The notes under the pieces: model-generated
The model's input: only the letters and a program-made list of their open reading frames with translations
The model's database searches: none
Told to the model about the DNA's origin: nothing
Translations under genes and position numbers: made by a program
From: Streptomyces sp. NBC_00273
GTDB taxonomy: Bacteria; Actinomycetota; Actinomycetes; Streptomycetales; Streptomycetaceae
Direction: 5' to 3'
DNA: 64,000 bases
Assembly (NCBI RefSeq): GCF_036178145.1
Contig: NZ_CP108067.1
Coordinates: 5,332,001 to 5,396,000 of the forward strand
In this document: positions 26,494-34,594 of the stretch, piece by piece
How the letters are laid out: the number at the start of each line of letters is the position of its first letter
Numbering within the stretch: position 1 is the first letter of the stretch

Positions 26494-27594
26494 ATGCAGG
26501 AGCCTATCCAGCTCCCCCGCGCGGCCGAATCCGACTCACACTCGAACCCCTTCCGACCTGCCGCACCGAACCCCCTGCGCGTCGCCCTGTGGGTCGCCGC
26601 GCAAGGCTGGCACGTCCATCCGCTCACGCCGGGAACCAAGATCCCCGTACGCGGATGCGACCGGTGCTCCCAGGGCAGCAAGCAGCGCCCCAACCCGCAG
26701 TACACCGAGCACGACGGGCACGGCTGCCCCTGCATCGCCTCCGGCCGTCCCTGCCACGGAGTGCTCGCCGCGACCAACGACCCTGGCCGGATCACCGGCT
26801 GGTGGCACCGCCTGCCTTCCGCCGGCGTGGGGATCGCCGCCGGTCCCTCCGGACTGGTCATCCTCGATGTGGACAGCCACGGGGAATCGGCACCCGCCGA
26901 CCAGGCGGCCCTGCTCCCCGGTGTCGACCTGCCCCTCGACATCACCCCCGGCAGCATCACGGACGGCCGTGACACGCTCGCCCTGCTCGCCGAAGTGCGG
27001 CGCGCGCCGCTGCCCGGCTGTGGCCAGCAGACTCTGACTGTCCTGACGCCGTCCGGCGGAGTGCACTACTGGTTCAAGGCACCCAGGGGCACGACGTGGC
27101 GTCCGCTCGCCGGTGCGCTGGGCTGGCAGCTCGACCTGCGCGCCGGGTCCTCGTACGCCGTTGCACCTGGCACGACCACCAAGAAGGGCACGTACACGGC
27201 GCTGGGCGACTGCCGGAGCGTCGCGGAGCTGCCTGTCTGGCTGGCCCGCGAGCTCGACCGCACCGGGCACCGAGTACGGCCCGAGCGGCCACGGATCGTG
27301 CCACCGTGGCGCAGTCGCTCACTCGGCGGCGGCTACGTCGCCGCTGCGGTACGCCGCGAACTGACCGCCGTCGCCGAGGCGCCATCCGGAACTCGCAACG
27401 ACGCCGTGAACCGCGCGGCGTTCAGCCTCGGCACGCTCCTGGCTCCCGCATCTCTCGACCGACAGCAGGTCGCTGACGCGCTGCTCGACGCCGCTCGGCA
27501 CGCTGGCCTGCCGGACCGCGAGGCCGAAGCGGCGATCCGATCGGGCCTGACCGCTGGTGAACGCCAGCCACGCACTCTCAAGGGGGCCGCATGA
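26494..27594 (+). CDS. Bifunctional primase/polymerase (Prim-Pol) replication protein
   Basis: 366 residues from ATG 26494 with AAGGAG 8 bp upstream. The Prim-Pol fold is shown by 'ALWVAAQGWHVHPLTPGTKIP', the catalytic acidic pair in 'LVILDVDSHG' (Asp125, Asp127) and 'PSGGVHYWFKAP'. An insertion with Cys55, Cys58, Cys78, Cys80 and Cys87 may bind zinc. The C-terminal third is helical and resembles the primase C-terminal region. Such proteins start element replication after excision. The stop overlaps the next start (ATGA), so it works with the ATPase. Confidence 0.85.
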   Translation: MQEPIQLPRAAESDSHSNPFRPAAPNPLRVALWVAAQGWHVHPLTPGTKIPVRGCDRCSQGSKQRPNPQYTEHDGHGCPCIASGRPCHGVLAATNDPGRITGWWHRLPSAGVGIAAGPSGLVILDVDSHGESAPADQAALLPGVDLPLDITPGSITDGRDTLALLAEVRRAPLPGCGQQTLTVLTPSGGVHYWFKAPRGTTWRPLAGALGWQLDLRAGSSYAVAPGTTTKKGTYTALGDCRSVAELPVWLARELDRTGHRVRPERPRIVPPWRSRSLGGGYVAAAVRRELTAVAEAPSGTRNDAVNRAAFSLGTLLAPASLDRQQVADALLDAARHAGLPDREAEAAIRSGLTAGERQPRTLKGAA

Positions 27595-29147
27595 CCACGC
27601 CGCTGCCCTACGACGCGGCATCCGCGGCTCGCTCGCTCGTTGCCATACCCGGGGGCCTGAGCAGCCCCGAGCACGACGTGGCACGGCCAGGTCAGCACAA
27701 GGGCCCGCCGCAGGTCGAGGTGCTCCGCGCCATCGGACAGAACGAATTCCGGTACCTGCGCAGCAACGGCGACCCCTACGCCGTGCCCTGGGACGGAGCG
27801 CCCATCGCCGTACCGCTCAGGGCCAAGGCGCACAGCTCCACCGGCAGCGTCCGCCAGCTGCTCACCGTCCGCTATCTCCAGGCCCATGACCGCACCCCCT
27901 CCCAGACGGCGCTCAGCGACGCCGTGGCCGCCCTCGACGCCCTCGCCCTGTCCGCCCCCGAGACAAACCTCTGGCTCCGCGTCGCACCGGATCCGAGCGA
28001 CCCGACGGTTACATGGCTCGACCTCGGCCGGCCCGACGGCCAGTCCGTACGCATCGCCCCGGACGGCTGGACACTCACCTACCCTGACCCGGGAGAAGGA
28101 CCGATCTGGCGACGCACCAAGCTGATCGGTGAACTCCCCCTCCCCGAGCGCCCCCAGGGCGGCTGGCAGGCGGGCATTGACACCCTCGCCCAGATGCTTC
28201 CGTTCACCGCGGCGACGCTGCCCCTCGCGGTGGCCTGGTGGCTGGCCGCCCTGCGTCCCTCTCTCCCTCGCCCTATCGCCTACCTCACCGGGGAACAGGG
28301 CACCGGGAAGACCACTGCGGGGCGGATGCTCGTCGGTCTCCTCGATGGCGCGGCGATCCCGCTCCGCCAAGCGCCGGAGAACCTCAAGGACCTCGGAGTC
28401 ACCGCCTCGGCCGGCTGGACCCTTCCCTTCGACAACCTCTCGGGAATCCCCAAGTGGATGTCGGACGCCCTGTGCCGCGTCGTCACCGGCGGAGCCCAGG
28501 TCAGCCGCGCCCTCTACAGCGACGACGACGTCAGCATTCTGGTCAGCCAGCGCCCCGTGCTGCTCACCGGTATCGACACCGGCGCCATGTCCAACGACCT
28601 CGCCGAACGCTCCATGGCGCTTGAACTCCAGCGCATCACCAAGCGCCGCACCCTGGCGGAGCTGTGGGGCGCCTACGAACAGGCGAGCCCCCAAATCCTG
28701 GGCGCCCTCCTGGACCTGGCGGTCATGGTGTGGGCCGACCTTCCCCACGCTGCGGCTGCCCTGGTCGATCGCCCGCGCATGGCCGACTTCTCCGAGCTGC
28801 TGCACGCGCTGGACCGCGTGACAGGCTGGACGGCCCTGGAGACCTTCCACGGCTCGCAGGACGAACTCGTCGAAGCTGTCCTCGATGGGAACCCGGTCAC
28901 TGCGGCACTGCGGGACTGGGTGAGCTCACCGAGCTTCCCCACTGGAGGGTGGACCGGCACCATGACCGAGCTGAACGCGGTGCTTTCTGCCCGTTGCAGC
29001 CCAGGGGAGCGGTGGCCCCAGACATCCGCTGTCCTCAGCGCCCGGCTCAAGCAGTCGGCGCCGGCCCTTCGCTCCCGGGGCATCAACGTGATCGCCCCGA
29101 CGAGCAACAAGAACGGCAGGAAGTACACGATCACGTTCACCCCGTAG
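27591..29147 (+). CDS. Replication-associated ATPase/helicase-like protein
   Basis: 518 residues. A P-loop GEQGTGKTT (234-242) in 'IAYLTGEQGTGKTTAGRML', then 'WTLPFDNLSGIPKWMSDALC' (Walker B-like region with Asp) and 'RPVLLTGIDTGAMSNDLAERS' (sensor/arginine region) give a superfamily 3-like or AAA+ ATPase. The N-terminal 180 residues resemble no enzyme I know; the C-terminal 100 residues look like a small DNA-binding domain ('VLSARLKQSAPALRSRGI'). Coupled to the Prim-Pol gene, it is the likely replicative helicase of the element. Confidence 0.75.
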   Translation: MTTPLPYDAASAARSLVAIPGGLSSPEHDVARPGQHKGPPQVEVLRAIGQNEFRYLRSNGDPYAVPWDGAPIAVPLRAKAHSSTGSVRQLLTVRYLQAHDRTPSQTALSDAVAALDALALSAPETNLWLRVAPDPSDPTVTWLDLGRPDGQSVRIAPDGWTLTYPDPGEGPIWRRTKLIGELPLPERPQGGWQAGIDTLAQMLPFTAATLPLAVAWWLAALRPSLPRPIAYLTGEQGTGKTTAGRMLVGLLDGAAIPLRQAPENLKDLGVTASAGWTLPFDNLSGIPKWMSDALCRVVTGGAQVSRALYSDDDVSILVSQRPVLLTGIDTGAMSNDLAERSMALELQRITKRRTLAELWGAYEQASPQILGALLDLAVMVWADLPHAAAALVDRPRMADFSELLHALDRVTGWTALETFHGSQDELVEAVLDGNPVTAALRDWVSSPSFPTGGWTGTMTELNAVLSARCSPGERWPQTSAVLSARLKQSAPALRSRGINVIAPTSNKNGRKYTITFTP

Positions 29148-29167
29148 CCCGGCCCTCCGACCAGCCA

Positions 29168-29204
29168 GCCGCCCCGGCCCGCGACCACTGCGGACCGGGG
29201 CGGC
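29168..29204 (+). terminator. Terminator after the replication operon
   Basis: GCCGCCCCGG (29168-29177) pairs perfectly with CCGGGGCGGC (29195-29204), 21 bp after the ATPase stop. No U-tract. Confidence 0.7.
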
Positions 29205-29213
29205 TGTGTACCC

Positions 29214-29434
29214 GGGGGACGAGAGGGGGACGCCCCGGAGACCAAGGGGACGCGAGGGGGACGCGCCGAACGACGCCCAGATCGCCCGCCCAGCCAGCAA
29301 CTTCAGGCGAAAGCCGGTTTCGGGTACGCGGGGGGACGCTGTAGGACCCTGTCTTCTCTGTCCCAGAAACAAGGAGGAAAGAGAGGCAGAGAGGACACCG
29401 GGAACGTCGTCCCCCCACGTGCTCCGCGTCCCCC
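29214..29434. other. Candidate replication origin: GGGGGACG iterons
   Basis: GGGGGACG occurs at 29214, 29225, 29256 and 29331 with a seven-base match (GGGGACG) at 29246, and inverted as CGTCCCCC at 29408 and 29427. The cluster lies in the 449-bp non-coding region right after the Prim-Pol/ATPase genes. Repeats of this density near a replication initiator are typical of origins. No open frame here looks coding. Confidence 0.45.
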
Positions 29435-29487
29435 TCTGTCCGATGCCGCGACCGGTCGCGCCTCGCGCGCGCGTGCGCGCGTATTGA

Positions 29488-29586
29488 CCGTTTCCTCTTC
29501 TGCCCATTGTGGGCCTGTGCCGGATCAGTCCAGGGACCACACGTCTGCTGGTCATAGGGGCGTGTAACTGCCCGAAGAGGAAACGG
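29488..29586. repeat. 13-bp perfect inverted repeat
   Basis: CCGTTTCCTCTTC (29488-29500) and GAAGAGGAAACGG (29574-29586), 73 bp apart, with the smaller GCCCA-TTG-TGGGC inside. It lies between the iteron cluster and the end of the aaRS-like operon. It could belong to the origin or terminate the minus-strand operon. Confidence 0.5.
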
Positions 29587-29596
29587 CCCACCATCG

Positions 29597-30649
29597 TTAG
29601 GTCCACGGTTGCGAGCGACCGGTTGATGAGCCTCCCACGCGCGGGAGACGGCGTGACTGGCCATGCAGCTCCGCTTCGATGGCAGCGGTGACAGAGGCCC
29701 ACGGGACGGTGGGAGTCCCGAAGAGCGACCAGTAGTCGTACAGCTCTCGGACTACGGCGCTGACACCCAGGCGCGCAGCGGCTGGATCAATCGAACCGAT
29801 GACCCGCCGCGTGATTCCGCCCGCCCCCCGGGCCGCAGGAGTAATCCCGTGGCTGAGGAGGAGCGTGGCGGTGCGGATGGCGTCCAGCGTCTCTGCTGGT
29901 GCCGCCTGGGCGATGCCGCCGTAGATCAAGTCGTGCCAGCCCAGTTGGGTGCGCGCCCAGGCCAGACGTTCCAGTCCGGTGCCAAGGTCCACGGCCATGT
30001 GCTCCGGGCTCTCGACGTTCCAGAGGAGGACGATGTCGCCAAGGGTGAGGTCCAGGTGGCGAAAGCGCAGCGTTACACCTGCGACCTGTCGTCGCCGCCA
30101 CGTCGTGAGACTGCCGTAGATGCTCAGATGCCGGCAGTGGAAGCCGAGCTGGGACAGGACGGACAGCCAGCCATCGAGGATGGATCCGTACGCGTCCAAG
30201 TTCTGGACGGGTTGGACGCGGGAGATATTGACGAAGGAGGTGAGGAACCCTTCGCACAGGGCGCCGGCGGTGTCGCGCTGGCCGGTGAAGCGCACGACGG
30301 GCTGAGGGAGGAAGCCGGTCCGGTACGTGTGGGGCTTGCCCTCCTTGAGGAGTGGGTCGAGGGCTTGGACTGCGGAGATGGTCAGTTCGGTCTCACGGCC
30401 CCATCGGAGCGGGAGACAGGCGGCACGTGGGGCGCCGTTCCTTGCGAAGCCGCTCTCCAGCTCGTCGAGGAGTTCGCGCCATGAGGGCGGGCGGCGGGGT
30501 GGCCGATAGGGGGTGCCGCGCTGCGGATGCCGGATCTCGATGCGGGAGTCGGCGACGGTGAACTCCCAGTGCCCGCCTAACGCCGCACGGAGCGCAGCGG
30601 GTATCCGTTCCGACAGAGACATTCCGTCTCCACTGGCCGTGCTGGTCAT
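29597..30649 (-). CDS. Stand-alone alanyl-tRNA synthetase core-like protein
   Basis: 350 residues. The central part follows the AlaRS class II core in order: 'FLPQPVVRFT' (residues 113-122), 'EGFLTSFVNIS' (133-143; AlaRS has FFEMLGNFS), 'DIVLLWNVE' (205-213; AlaRS EIWNLVF), 'VDLGTGLERLAW' (220-231; AlaRS IDTGMGLERLA) and 'IRTATLLLSHGITPAARGAG' plus GITRRVI (258-284; AlaRS HIRAI...GVLPSNEGRGYVLRRII). The tRNA-recognition, editing and C-Ala domains are absent. It may activate an amino acid for a pathway rather than for translation. ATG 30649 overlaps the upstream stop (ATGA); ATG 30622 has a better GGAG site and is a possible alternative. Confidence 0.65.
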   Translation of the reverse strand: MTSTASGDGMSLSERIPAALRAALGGHWEFTVADSRIEIRHPQRGTPYRPPRRPPSWRELLDELESGFARNGAPRAACLPLRWGRETELTISAVQALDPLLKEGKPHTYRTGFLPQPVVRFTGQRDTAGALCEGFLTSFVNISRVQPVQNLDAYGSILDGWLSVLSQLGFHCRHLSIYGSLTTWRRRQVAGVTLRFRHLDLTLGDIVLLWNVESPEHMAVDLGTGLERLAWARTQLGWHDLIYGGIAQAAPAETLDAIRTATLLLSHGITPAARGAGGITRRVIGSIDPAAARLGVSAVVRELYDYWSLFGTPTVPWASVTAAIEAELHGQSRRLPRVGGSSTGRSQPWT

Positions 30650-31668
30650 GCTGACCGTGCCGCCATCGCCCGGAAGTGCCGGGCGGGATCGAATCGGTGC
30701 TGCCCGATCTCCTGGACCTGTCGGTGGTCGAGGCTATCCGCTCGCTCGATGGCTTGAGCCAGCTGGCGGGCGGCTGTCTCGTCGTCCTCGTCTGGGTTGG
30801 CCACGGTGATGGCGCCGGTCTGGTCGCAGAGGGCGGCTTCGGCGCAGGTGCCGGTGCGCCAGGTGAGGGCGGCCATGGGGGTGCCCGCGCGGAGGGACTC
30901 TCCGAAGACGGCGGCGCCGGCCTCCACGTAGGTGCGGGCGTAGGTGTAGACGAAGACGGACGCGTCGCGGATGGCGGCGGCCTTGGCGGGGCCGCCGAGT
31001 TCGCCGACCCACTTGACGTGGTCCGCGCTGAAGAGCCGGTCGTGGCGTCGTACGTAGCCCTCGTCGAAGACCGGTCCGACGATCCGGATCCGGCGGCCGA
31101 GTATCTGAGCAGCACGTACGGCGATGTGCGGAGCCTTCTCCTCGTCGATCCGGCCGAGCCACACGAGGTCGGTACCGGCGACCGCCGGCGGCTCCTCCTC
31201 GTTGAGGCCGAGGTGCACGGCGAGCTCGGGTATCGGCTGGTGGTTCGCGTACCGCTCGATCATCTCGGGCGAGTAGCAGTAGAGGCGGGTCCTCTTGCCG
31301 TCGAAGGCTGCGCTGGTGTGCTGGAAGACCGGCGAGTGCTGGAACGTGGCGACGTCGCAGTCCAGCGCATTCCAGGTGCGGGTCCAGGCCGGGAGAGAGG
31401 GGTACTCGTGTCCCACGACCAGGAGGTCGTATCCGGTGTCGCGGAGCTCGCTCTCGGCGAGTGATCCGGCGGTGATGTCCTCCAAGCGGACCGGCTTACG
31501 GACCCAGTCGTTCTCCAGGTCCGTGAGCCAGCCCGGCCCGAGGAGGTGTACGTCGGCGCCTGCGGCCCGGGCGCCTACGGCGACCGCCCACAGCCATCGT
31601 TCGATCCCGCCGTACCCGGCGGGTGGAAAGGCGTAGCTACCAGGGAAGTCGCAGACGCCGACGAGCAC
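30646..31668 (-). CDS. Glycosyltransferase, GT4-like (GT-B fold)
   Basis: 340 residues. The N-terminal domain has the acceptor-side loop 'PPAGYGGIERWLW'; the C-terminal domain has 'DLVWLGRIDEEKAPHIAVRAA' and the nucleotide-sugar motif 'EAGAAVFGESLRAGTPMAAL' (an E-x7-E variant). Predicted cytoplasmic retaining transferase; donor and acceptor unknown. The GTG start at 31668 follows the SerRS stop by one base, with GGAGG inside the serS 3' end. The stop overlaps the AlaRS-like gene. Confidence 0.82.
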   Translation of the reverse strand: MLVGVCDFPGSYAFPPAGYGGIERWLWAVAVGARAAGADVHLLGPGWLTDLENDWVRKPVRLEDITAGSLAESELRDTGYDLLVVGHEYPSLPAWTRTWNALDCDVATFQHSPVFQHTSAAFDGKRTRLYCYSPEMIERYANHQPIPELAVHLGLNEEEPPAVAGTDLVWLGRIDEEKAPHIAVRAAQILGRRIRIVGPVFDEGYVRRHDRLFSADHVKWVGELGGPAKAAAIRDASVFVYTYARTYVEAGAAVFGESLRAGTPMAALTWRTGTCAEAALCDQTGAITVANPDEDDETAARQLAQAIERADSLDHRQVQEIGQHRFDPARHFRAMAARSA

Positions 31669-31669
31669 G

Positions 31670-32962
31670 TTATGCCTCCGGTGTTCCGTCCGCCGAGATA
31701 CGGCGGAAGCCGAGATACGGGAAAAGGGATTCGGGAAGGACGAGGGAGCCGTCCTGCTGCTGGCACTGTTCGAGGAGCGCGGCCAGGGTGCGGCCGATGG
31801 GCAGGCCGGAGCCGTTGAGGGTGGCGACGAGCTTGGGCTTGCCGTCCTCGCCTCGGGTGCGGATGTTCGCGCGGCGGGCTTGGAAGGTGCCGAAGTTCGA
31901 GATCGAGGAGATCTCGCGGTACGTGTTCTGGCTCGGGATCCAGACCTCGATGTCGTAGGTGAGCTGGGCGGAGAAGCCGGTGTCGCCTGCGGCCAGCTTG
32001 ACGACGCGGTAGGCGAGGCCGAGCTCCTTCAGGCACGCCTCGGCGTGGCCGACCATCGTCTCCAGCGTGGCGTCCGCGTCCGCGGGGTCGACCATCTGGA
32101 CGATCTCGACCTTGGCGAACTGGTGCTGGCGGATCAGGCCGCGGGTGTCACGACCGTACGAGCCCGCCTCGGAGCGGAAGCACGGCGTGTGGGCGGTGAG
32201 GGCCAGCGGCAGGTCGGCTGGCGGGATGATCTCGTCGGCGTAGAGGTTGGTCAGCGGTACCTCGGCCGTCGGGATGAGGAAGAGTTCACGGTCGGCTACG
32301 CCGGTCTTGAACAGGTCCTCCTCGAACTTCGGCAGCTGTCCGGTGCCGGTCATCGTCTTGCGGCTGACCAGGTACGGGACCGCGTGCTCGACGTACCCGT
32401 GCCGGCGGGTGTGGATGTCGAGGAAGAGCGTCGCCAGGGCGCGCTCAAGGGCCGCGCCCGCCCCGCGGGAGACGACGAACCGGGGGCCCGACAGCTTCGT
32501 CGCCCGCGCGAAGTCGAGCATGCCGGTGCTCTCGCCGAGGTCGACGTGGTCCTTCGGCTCGAAGGAGAAGGCCGGCGGGGTGCCGACGCGCCGGACCTCG
32601 ACCGCGAACTCGTCGGAGTCGCCGTCCGGGGCCGCGTCGTCCGGCAGGTTCGGGATGGTCAGGAGCAGCTCGGTCAGCTCCTCCTGTACCTGCTCCTGCT
32701 CGGCGTCGATGTCCCGGATCTGGTCCTTCAGCTCGCGGGCGCGCTCCTTCAGCTTGGAGATGTCGCCGCCCTGCTTGGCCGTCTGCTGGACATCGCTCGC
32801 CACCCGCTTGGCCTCCGCCCGCAGCTCGTCGGCTGAGCGGATGCTCTGGTTGCGCCGGGACTGGAGGTCTTCCAGCCGGGACAGGTCCAGGGAGTAACCG
32901 CGACGAGCGAGCCGACGAACTGCTTCGGCACCCATTTCAATCAGGGCGCGGGCGTCATGCAT
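31670..32962 (-). CDS. serS: Seryl-tRNA synthetase, second copy on the element
   Basis: 430 residues, full length. N-terminal coiled-coil tRNA arm (about 30-100), motif 2 'CFRSEAGSYGRDTRGLIRQHQFAKVE' region (261-285), Ser/Zn-independent active site 'TAEVPLTNLY' (232-241), motif 3 'LNGSGLPIGRTLAALLE' (382-398; housekeeping enzymes usually have GLAVGRT). All catalytic residues appear intact. A duplicate serS on a mobile element is either a resistance copy (as in albomycin producers) or supplies seryl-tRNA or seryl-AMP to a pathway (as VlmL in valanimycin). It overlaps the upstream phosphatase gene by 8 bp. ATG 32962 gives the complete N-terminus; larger frames do not add conserved sequence. Confidence 0.92.
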   Translation of the reverse strand: MHDARALIEMGAEAVRRLARRGYSLDLSRLEDLQSRRNQSIRSADELRAEAKRVASDVQQTAKQGGDISKLKERARELKDQIRDIDAEQEQVQEELTELLLTIPNLPDDAAPDGDSDEFAVEVRRVGTPPAFSFEPKDHVDLGESTGMLDFARATKLSGPRFVVSRGAGAALERALATLFLDIHTRRHGYVEHAVPYLVSRKTMTGTGQLPKFEEDLFKTGVADRELFLIPTAEVPLTNLYADEIIPPADLPLALTAHTPCFRSEAGSYGRDTRGLIRQHQFAKVEIVQMVDPADADATLETMVGHAEACLKELGLAYRVVKLAAGDTGFSAQLTYDIEVWIPSQNTYREISSISNFGTFQARRANIRTRGEDGKPKLVATLNGSGLPIGRTLAALLEQCQQQDGSLVLPESLFPYLGFRRISADGTPEA

Positions 32963-33671
32963 GAGGAAGATCCTTTTTATCCAGCGAGTGGGATGGGGAT
33001 ACCGCATCGACGGTAGCAACCGCCGACCCCTCGCTGATCCGCAATATCGTCGAGTCACCATCGGTGGCTGATTCGTGGTGAACGCTCGTATCAAGATCGT
33101 CCAGCAGTGCTGTGATGAGGATGGGGAGCTCGTCATCGGGTATGGCGACCGGCTCGACGTACGGGGCCTCCGGGAAGAACAGCGGCATGGGGTCGTCTGG
33201 CGAGCGGTCCCAGTGCCAGAGCAGTACGGAGACGAGCAGACCGTGGCCGACGAGTACACGGGGACCGGGGTGCTCCAAGGCGGCGAGGACCCCGGAGAGC
33301 ATCCTCCGGATGCCCTCGCGCTGGGATTCTGCGGCACCAGGTGGACGCTGCCCCGCACCGTGAGTGTCGAGCCAGACCGCGTATTCGAGGAACGGGCTGC
33401 CCTCGAATTCCCCGTAGTCGAGTTCGTTCAGCTGGCCATCGACAACCAACGTGGCCGCGGGAACGCCCATCAGAAGAGAAGTCGTCTGCTTGGCTCGCGG
33501 GAATTCGCTGGTCAGCCACGTGGACACGGAGTGTAAGGGGAGGATGGTCCAGGCACGGCTCAGTGACTGCCGGCCTTCCTCATTGAGGTGGATGTGCTTG
33601 GTCGGGTCGCCATTGACGAGGTACCGCTTGCTGTAGTTCGTCTGACCGTGGCGAACGATGTAGGTGGTCAC
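32955..33671 (-). CDS. Histidine phosphatase (phosphoglycerate mutase-like)
   Basis: 238 residues from GTG 33671 with GGAG upstream. 'TYIVRHGQTNYSKR' carries the RHG motif with nucleophile His8; 'NELDYGEFEG' supplies the acid and 'RVLVGHGLLVSVL' the second His. This is the phosphatase, not the glycolytic mutase, branch by its short length and context. The C-terminal 40 residues are family-unlike and acidic. It overlaps the upstream kinase by four bases (GTGA) and serS by 8. A sugar- or amino-acid-phosphate intermediate is the likely substrate. Confidence 0.82.
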   Translation of the reverse strand: MTTYIVRHGQTNYSKRYLVNGDPTKHIHLNEEGRQSLSRAWTILPLHSVSTWLTSEFPRAKQTTSLLMGVPAATLVVDGQLNELDYGEFEGSPFLEYAVWLDTHGAGQRPPGAAESQREGIRRMLSGVLAALEHPGPRVLVGHGLLVSVLLWHWDRSPDDPMPLFFPEAPYVEPVAIPDDELPILITALLDDLDTSVHHESATDGDSTILRISEGSAVATVDAVSPSHSLDKKDLPHA

Positions 33672-34594
33672 GTTCCGCTCCGTGAAGTCGATGCCGAGAG
33701 GTCGGAGAGCACTCCCGCCATCTGCGGTGCTCTCGGGTCGTCGGTCTCCAGGTAGAAGAGGAGACCGTCGAGGGCGAGCAAGCGGCACCAGGGCGCGAGT
33801 ACGGGGATGGGGATCCGGGAGATGCGTGAGGCAGTGGTCAGCCGCTCCCCGGTCTCGCGGGCAAGGTCGTAGTAGATGGTCCAGAACGCCCAGTCGAACG
33901 CCGGGTCACCCACCATGGGGAGCGGGTCGATCAGGCGCGGGTGCGCCAGCCAGTCGAAGGGCACGTTCTCCCGGTACAGGTCCGCGTGCAGGACCGTCAC
34001 CCGGCTCGGGTCTTCCTCAAGGTCGGTGAGTTCCGGGAGGGTGGCGTCAACGAGAGGGCGCCAGGAGCCGGTGTCGAGCGCGTGCTCCCGTCGCCGGATC
34101 CGGGGGAGGACTTCCCCGTCGAGGTAGGTGGCGAGCCGGGGGAAGTCGTTCGGTCGGTTTCTGCGCCGCCCGAGGGTGTGGAGTCCCTGAAGGGCCGCGG
34201 CGACCATCGGCGTCTCCCGCGCCGGCCGATCCGCTCCCCCTGGCCGCCCCCCAACGAGTTCGAGGGCGGCCACAGCCAGATCGTCCGCAGCCTCCAGGAC
34301 GTCTGCCGTGGGTCCACCGGCCCACAGGCGCAGAGCGTCCACCTCGTGGCGGTACCGGTCGGGGTCGACCCAGGCTTTGAGGAGCAGCGGACGCCCGTCG
34401 AGGTCGGTCGCCGTGGCGATCACCGAGGCGTGTCCAGCGTCGAAGTAGTCCCTGAGGGAGAGCTCCCAGCGTTCCGCAGCCCCCGCTAGCAGGCCCGGGG
34501 CTGCTTCGATCCATCCCTCGACTCCGTTGCCGTAGTGCGCGAGCAAGCGCCGCCGGCAGCCTGCGGGGATCTCTCCGAGCGTCCGCTTCAGCAT
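33668..34594 (-). CDS. Aminoglycoside/hydroxyurea-type phosphotransferase
   Basis: 308 residues. Kinase core: 'VIATATDLDGRPLLLKAWVD' (ATP-binding Lys73), 'VTVLHADLYRENV' (catalytic loop, Asp205), 'LIDPLPMVGDPAFDWAFW' (metal-binding Asp223). The pattern 'GDPAFDWA' is that of the aminoglycoside 6-/hydroxyurea kinase branch (PF04655 type). It could phosphorylate a pathway intermediate or inactivate the end product as self-protection. ATG 34594 overlaps the last base of the SAM synthetase stop. Confidence 0.78.
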   Translation of the reverse strand: MLKRTLGEIPAGCRRRLLAHYGNGVEGWIEAAPGLLAGAAERWELSLRDYFDAGHASVIATATDLDGRPLLLKAWVDPDRYRHEVDALRLWAGGPTADVLEAADDLAVAALELVGGRPGGADRPARETPMVAAALQGLHTLGRRRNRPNDFPRLATYLDGEVLPRIRRREHALDTGSWRPLVDATLPELTDLEEDPSRVTVLHADLYRENVPFDWLAHPRLIDPLPMVGDPAFDWAFWTIYYDLARETGERLTTASRISRIPIPVLAPWCRLLALDGLLFYLETDDPRAPQMAGVLSDLSASTSRSGT

